Source of the DNA: Spirogloea muscicola
Lineage: Eukaryota; Streptophyta; Zygnematophyceae; Spirogloeales; Spirogloeaceae
NCBI GenBank assembly: GCA_009602725.1
Contig: WELB01000288.1
Location: 32,755 to 65,868, forward strand
Direction: 5' to 3'
Length of the DNA: 33,114 bases
Both the position numbers and the translations under genes were made by a program. The notes beneath the pieces were generated by a model that searched no databases, had not been told where the DNA came from, and was given only the letters and a program-made list of their open reading frames with translations. Positions 31,501 to 33,114 of this stretch are shown piece after piece (the first letter of the stretch is position 1; each line of letters begins with the position of its first letter).

Positions 31501-33114
31501 GGGTTTTGGTCTTAAAGCCTGCTCCTGGAAACCCCTGAAGTGCTAACCAAACAAAGAGCTCTAATCTCATGAAAACTGAGCCACATGCGCACTGCAGACT
31601 CCACAATCATGAGCACTAACTTTCACAAACGACACGCCGCTGACCCTGCGGTACGAGTCCAGCTATTTGTTTTTGGGATCAAGATGACATCGGAGGTCCA
31701 TATGCTGTTCTCAGGGAGATGACAGACATTGTTGACGTGGACATGTAACCAACTCTTTATGCAAGCTGCGGTTAGCACAACGATCAGGGTCCTTTGGATG
31801 GGGCTTGAGGGTGCTTCCCAGTCTGTCTAAGTTGCCAGTGGTACTTTGACAACTCGTGGTTAAGCTTTAATGAAGTACACTGGCGTGCTTTTACTGTCAA
31901 GGCAGGAGTTTGCGAGCATACCAGGCGCTGCCAGGCAGCAAACCACACGACGCCGAGCGCGCCGAAGGAGAAGAAGACCGAGGGCCAGCCGGCGGCGAGG
32001 ATGATGCGCGGCGACAGCGCGAGGCCCGACACGGAGCCGAGGTACATGCCCGAGTACACGAGCGCCAGCGAGCGCGAGCGCTCGCTCACCGGCACCCACT
32101 TGGACAGCAGGTTGTTCATCGCCGGCATCGCCACGCCCTGCCGCCGCAGAGGGACCGACGAGGGACAGAGAGGTAAATTTATGTAGGTAGGCATCTTAAT
32201 TGTCAAAATCAGTGCTCATGGACACTGTTAGGAGGGTGGACATTTAGTGACACGGTGCAGTGACTATTTCGTGATGCTATGGAAGGCGTCTTCTGCCAGG
32301 TTGGTAATACTCACAAGGTCCGGTTAGCGAACTTGGCATTATAATTATGTTTGGTCAAGAGATTATGGTGCTTAAGGTCTATTGTTGAAGAGATTTACAC
32401 GTATAGGGCGAGCCAGCTCAGCCTGATGAGTGTGGAGGGGGGGGGGATGAGGGAGGAAAGGAGGGCGTGCCAGAAAGTGGGGCCGAGTAGATGCCAGAGG
32501 TGGTGATGTTGCGGAGTGAGGAGAGGGGGAGGAAGTCATAGAAAGGGAAGGAAGAGGGGGAGAAGAGGTGGAGAGGAGCTGGAGGAGGAGGGTGGGAGAA
32601 GAGAGGGGGGTTGAGTATGAAGGAGCAGGAGAGAGAGAGAGAGAGAGGAGGGTGGAGAGGGAAGGTGGGGGGAGCTTGGGACGATAGGAGAGAGAGAGAG
32701 GAGGGTGGAGAGGGAAAGGTGGGGGGGAGCTCGGGGCGGAGGAAGGTGGGGAGGAGGGAGGTAGAGGGAGGTGGAGAGCGGTACCTCGCCGACACCCATG
32801 CAGGCGCGGGCAAAGAGCAGCGTGGGCAGGCCGAGGTTGGCGGCGACGGGCGTCAGCACTGTGGCGACGGACCACCAGATGACGCCGAACCCGAGCACCT
32901 GCTTCCCGCCGATCGAGTCCGCCCAGATGCCGCCGGCGATCTGCGCCCGCTCGCTTGCTAATAACTTAGCAATTATAAGTTGGAAGCTGCAATGGAAGCT
33001 GCAACAGTGGGAGGAGAGCAGTGGAGACCAGTCGGGGAGGAGGGGGTTGGGGTTTAGAGGAGGGATAAGGAGGGTGGGAGGAGGGAGGGACCTGGGTGAG
33101 GAGGTAGCCCCAGA
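28561..33114 (-). CDS. PHT4: PHT4-type plastid anion/phosphate transporter (C-terminal 363 residues, 9 exons)
   Basis: The exons in transcript order are >33114-33092, 32940-32785, 32137-31922, 31326-31117, 30373-30236, 29871-29770, 29405-29340, 29070-28986 and 28658-28561. Phases agree throughout and the stop is TGA 28563-28561. It is a major facilitator of the SLC17/PHT4 group. Recognisable marks are WGYLLTQ, GGIWADSIGGK (motif A-like loop), VGEGVAMPAMNNLLSKWVP, SRSLALVYSGMYLGSV, CHFCHNWGTFILLTYMPSYY, ANVGGWIADTL, AFSQSGLYSNHQDI, SNTAGVLAGVLGT and the end GEKILD. These closely match plant chloroplast PHT4 proteins (the ANTR group), which carry phosphate or, for PHT4;4, ascorbate across plastid membranes. 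Which substrate applies here cannot be told. The transit peptide and first helices lie off the right edge. Confidence 0.96.
32514..32782 (+). repeat. Purine-rich tract with GA microsatellites and a local duplication in a PHT4 intron
   Basis: The plus strand is mostly A and G over about 270 bases, so the PHT4 transcript is pyrimidine-rich here, just after a 5' splice donor. Two GA runs (about 32631-32647 and 32689-32700) each begin a similar unit of about 45 bases (32631-32676 and 32689-32732) ending GGTGGGG..GAGCT. This is a tandem duplication. Confidence 0.75.
33001..33089 (+). repeat. Second purine-rich tract in a PHT4 intron
   Basis: A G/A-rich stretch fills most of the intron between the exon at 33092-33114 and the exon at 32785-32940. 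It is again pyrimidine-rich in transcript sense and next to the 5' donor. Confidence 0.6.

Noticed and set aside
32611-32961. Plus-strand Arg/Glu/Gly-rich frame
   Set aside because: It runs through the purine-rich intron tract and across a PHT4 exon on the other strand. Its composition comes from the GA repeats.

Overview
The window is nuclear DNA of a photosynthetic eukaryote, most likely a chlorophyte green alga. Genes are split into many short GC-rich exons with GT-AG introns in less GC-rich DNA. Several genes have the chlorophyte-type poly(A) signal TGTAA downstream of the stop. One gene is a clear plastid-type PHT4 anion transporter. Nothing bacterial or organellar is seen, and no rRNA, tRNA, CRISPR array or complete transposon was recognised. 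All coding models were spliced by eye and checked only by reading-phase agreement between exons. The genus cannot be fixed from the sequence.

Region by region: (1) 1-3462 (+) holds the 3' part of an Arg/Ser-rich, lysine/glutamate-rich coiled-coil nuclear-type protein in seven phase-consistent exons. (2) 3463-16635 is gene-poor or poorly resolvable. It has candidate exons of an unknown + strand gene (4221-7807), candidate exons on the - strand (8678-10210), and copies of a dispersed repeat with a GGGGCTGG..CCAGCCC inverted core. (3) 16636-17735 (+) is an Ala/Pro/Ser-rich reading frame interrupted by a 458-base assembly gap. (4) 18392-19787 (+) is a small secreted six-cysteine protein resembling the DUF4787 type, in six exons. 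(5) 20913-26600 (-) is a complete 14-exon gene for a 957-residue RND-superfamily permease of the Patched/NPC1 group, with sterol-sensing-domain topology. (6) 26601-28560 is a GC-rich 5' region, a repeat copy and a GC-rich block. (7) 28561-33114 (-) is the 3' part (nine exons, 363 residues) of a PHT4 anion transporter of the major facilitator superfamily. Its N-terminus and transit peptide lie beyond the right edge.

The genes are not an operon or an obvious pathway. Two are membrane transporters: a Patched/NPC1-like permease, probably in an endomembrane or the plasma membrane, and a PHT4 carrier, probably in the plastid envelope or thylakoid. The small secreted protein gene and the permease gene converge tail to tail. 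The strongest results are the two transporter models and the small cysteine-rich protein. The most unusual features are the permease's two intact acidic RND motifs without an NPC1-type N-terminal domain, the repeat family with tandem composite copies, and long purine-rich tracts in PHT4 introns.
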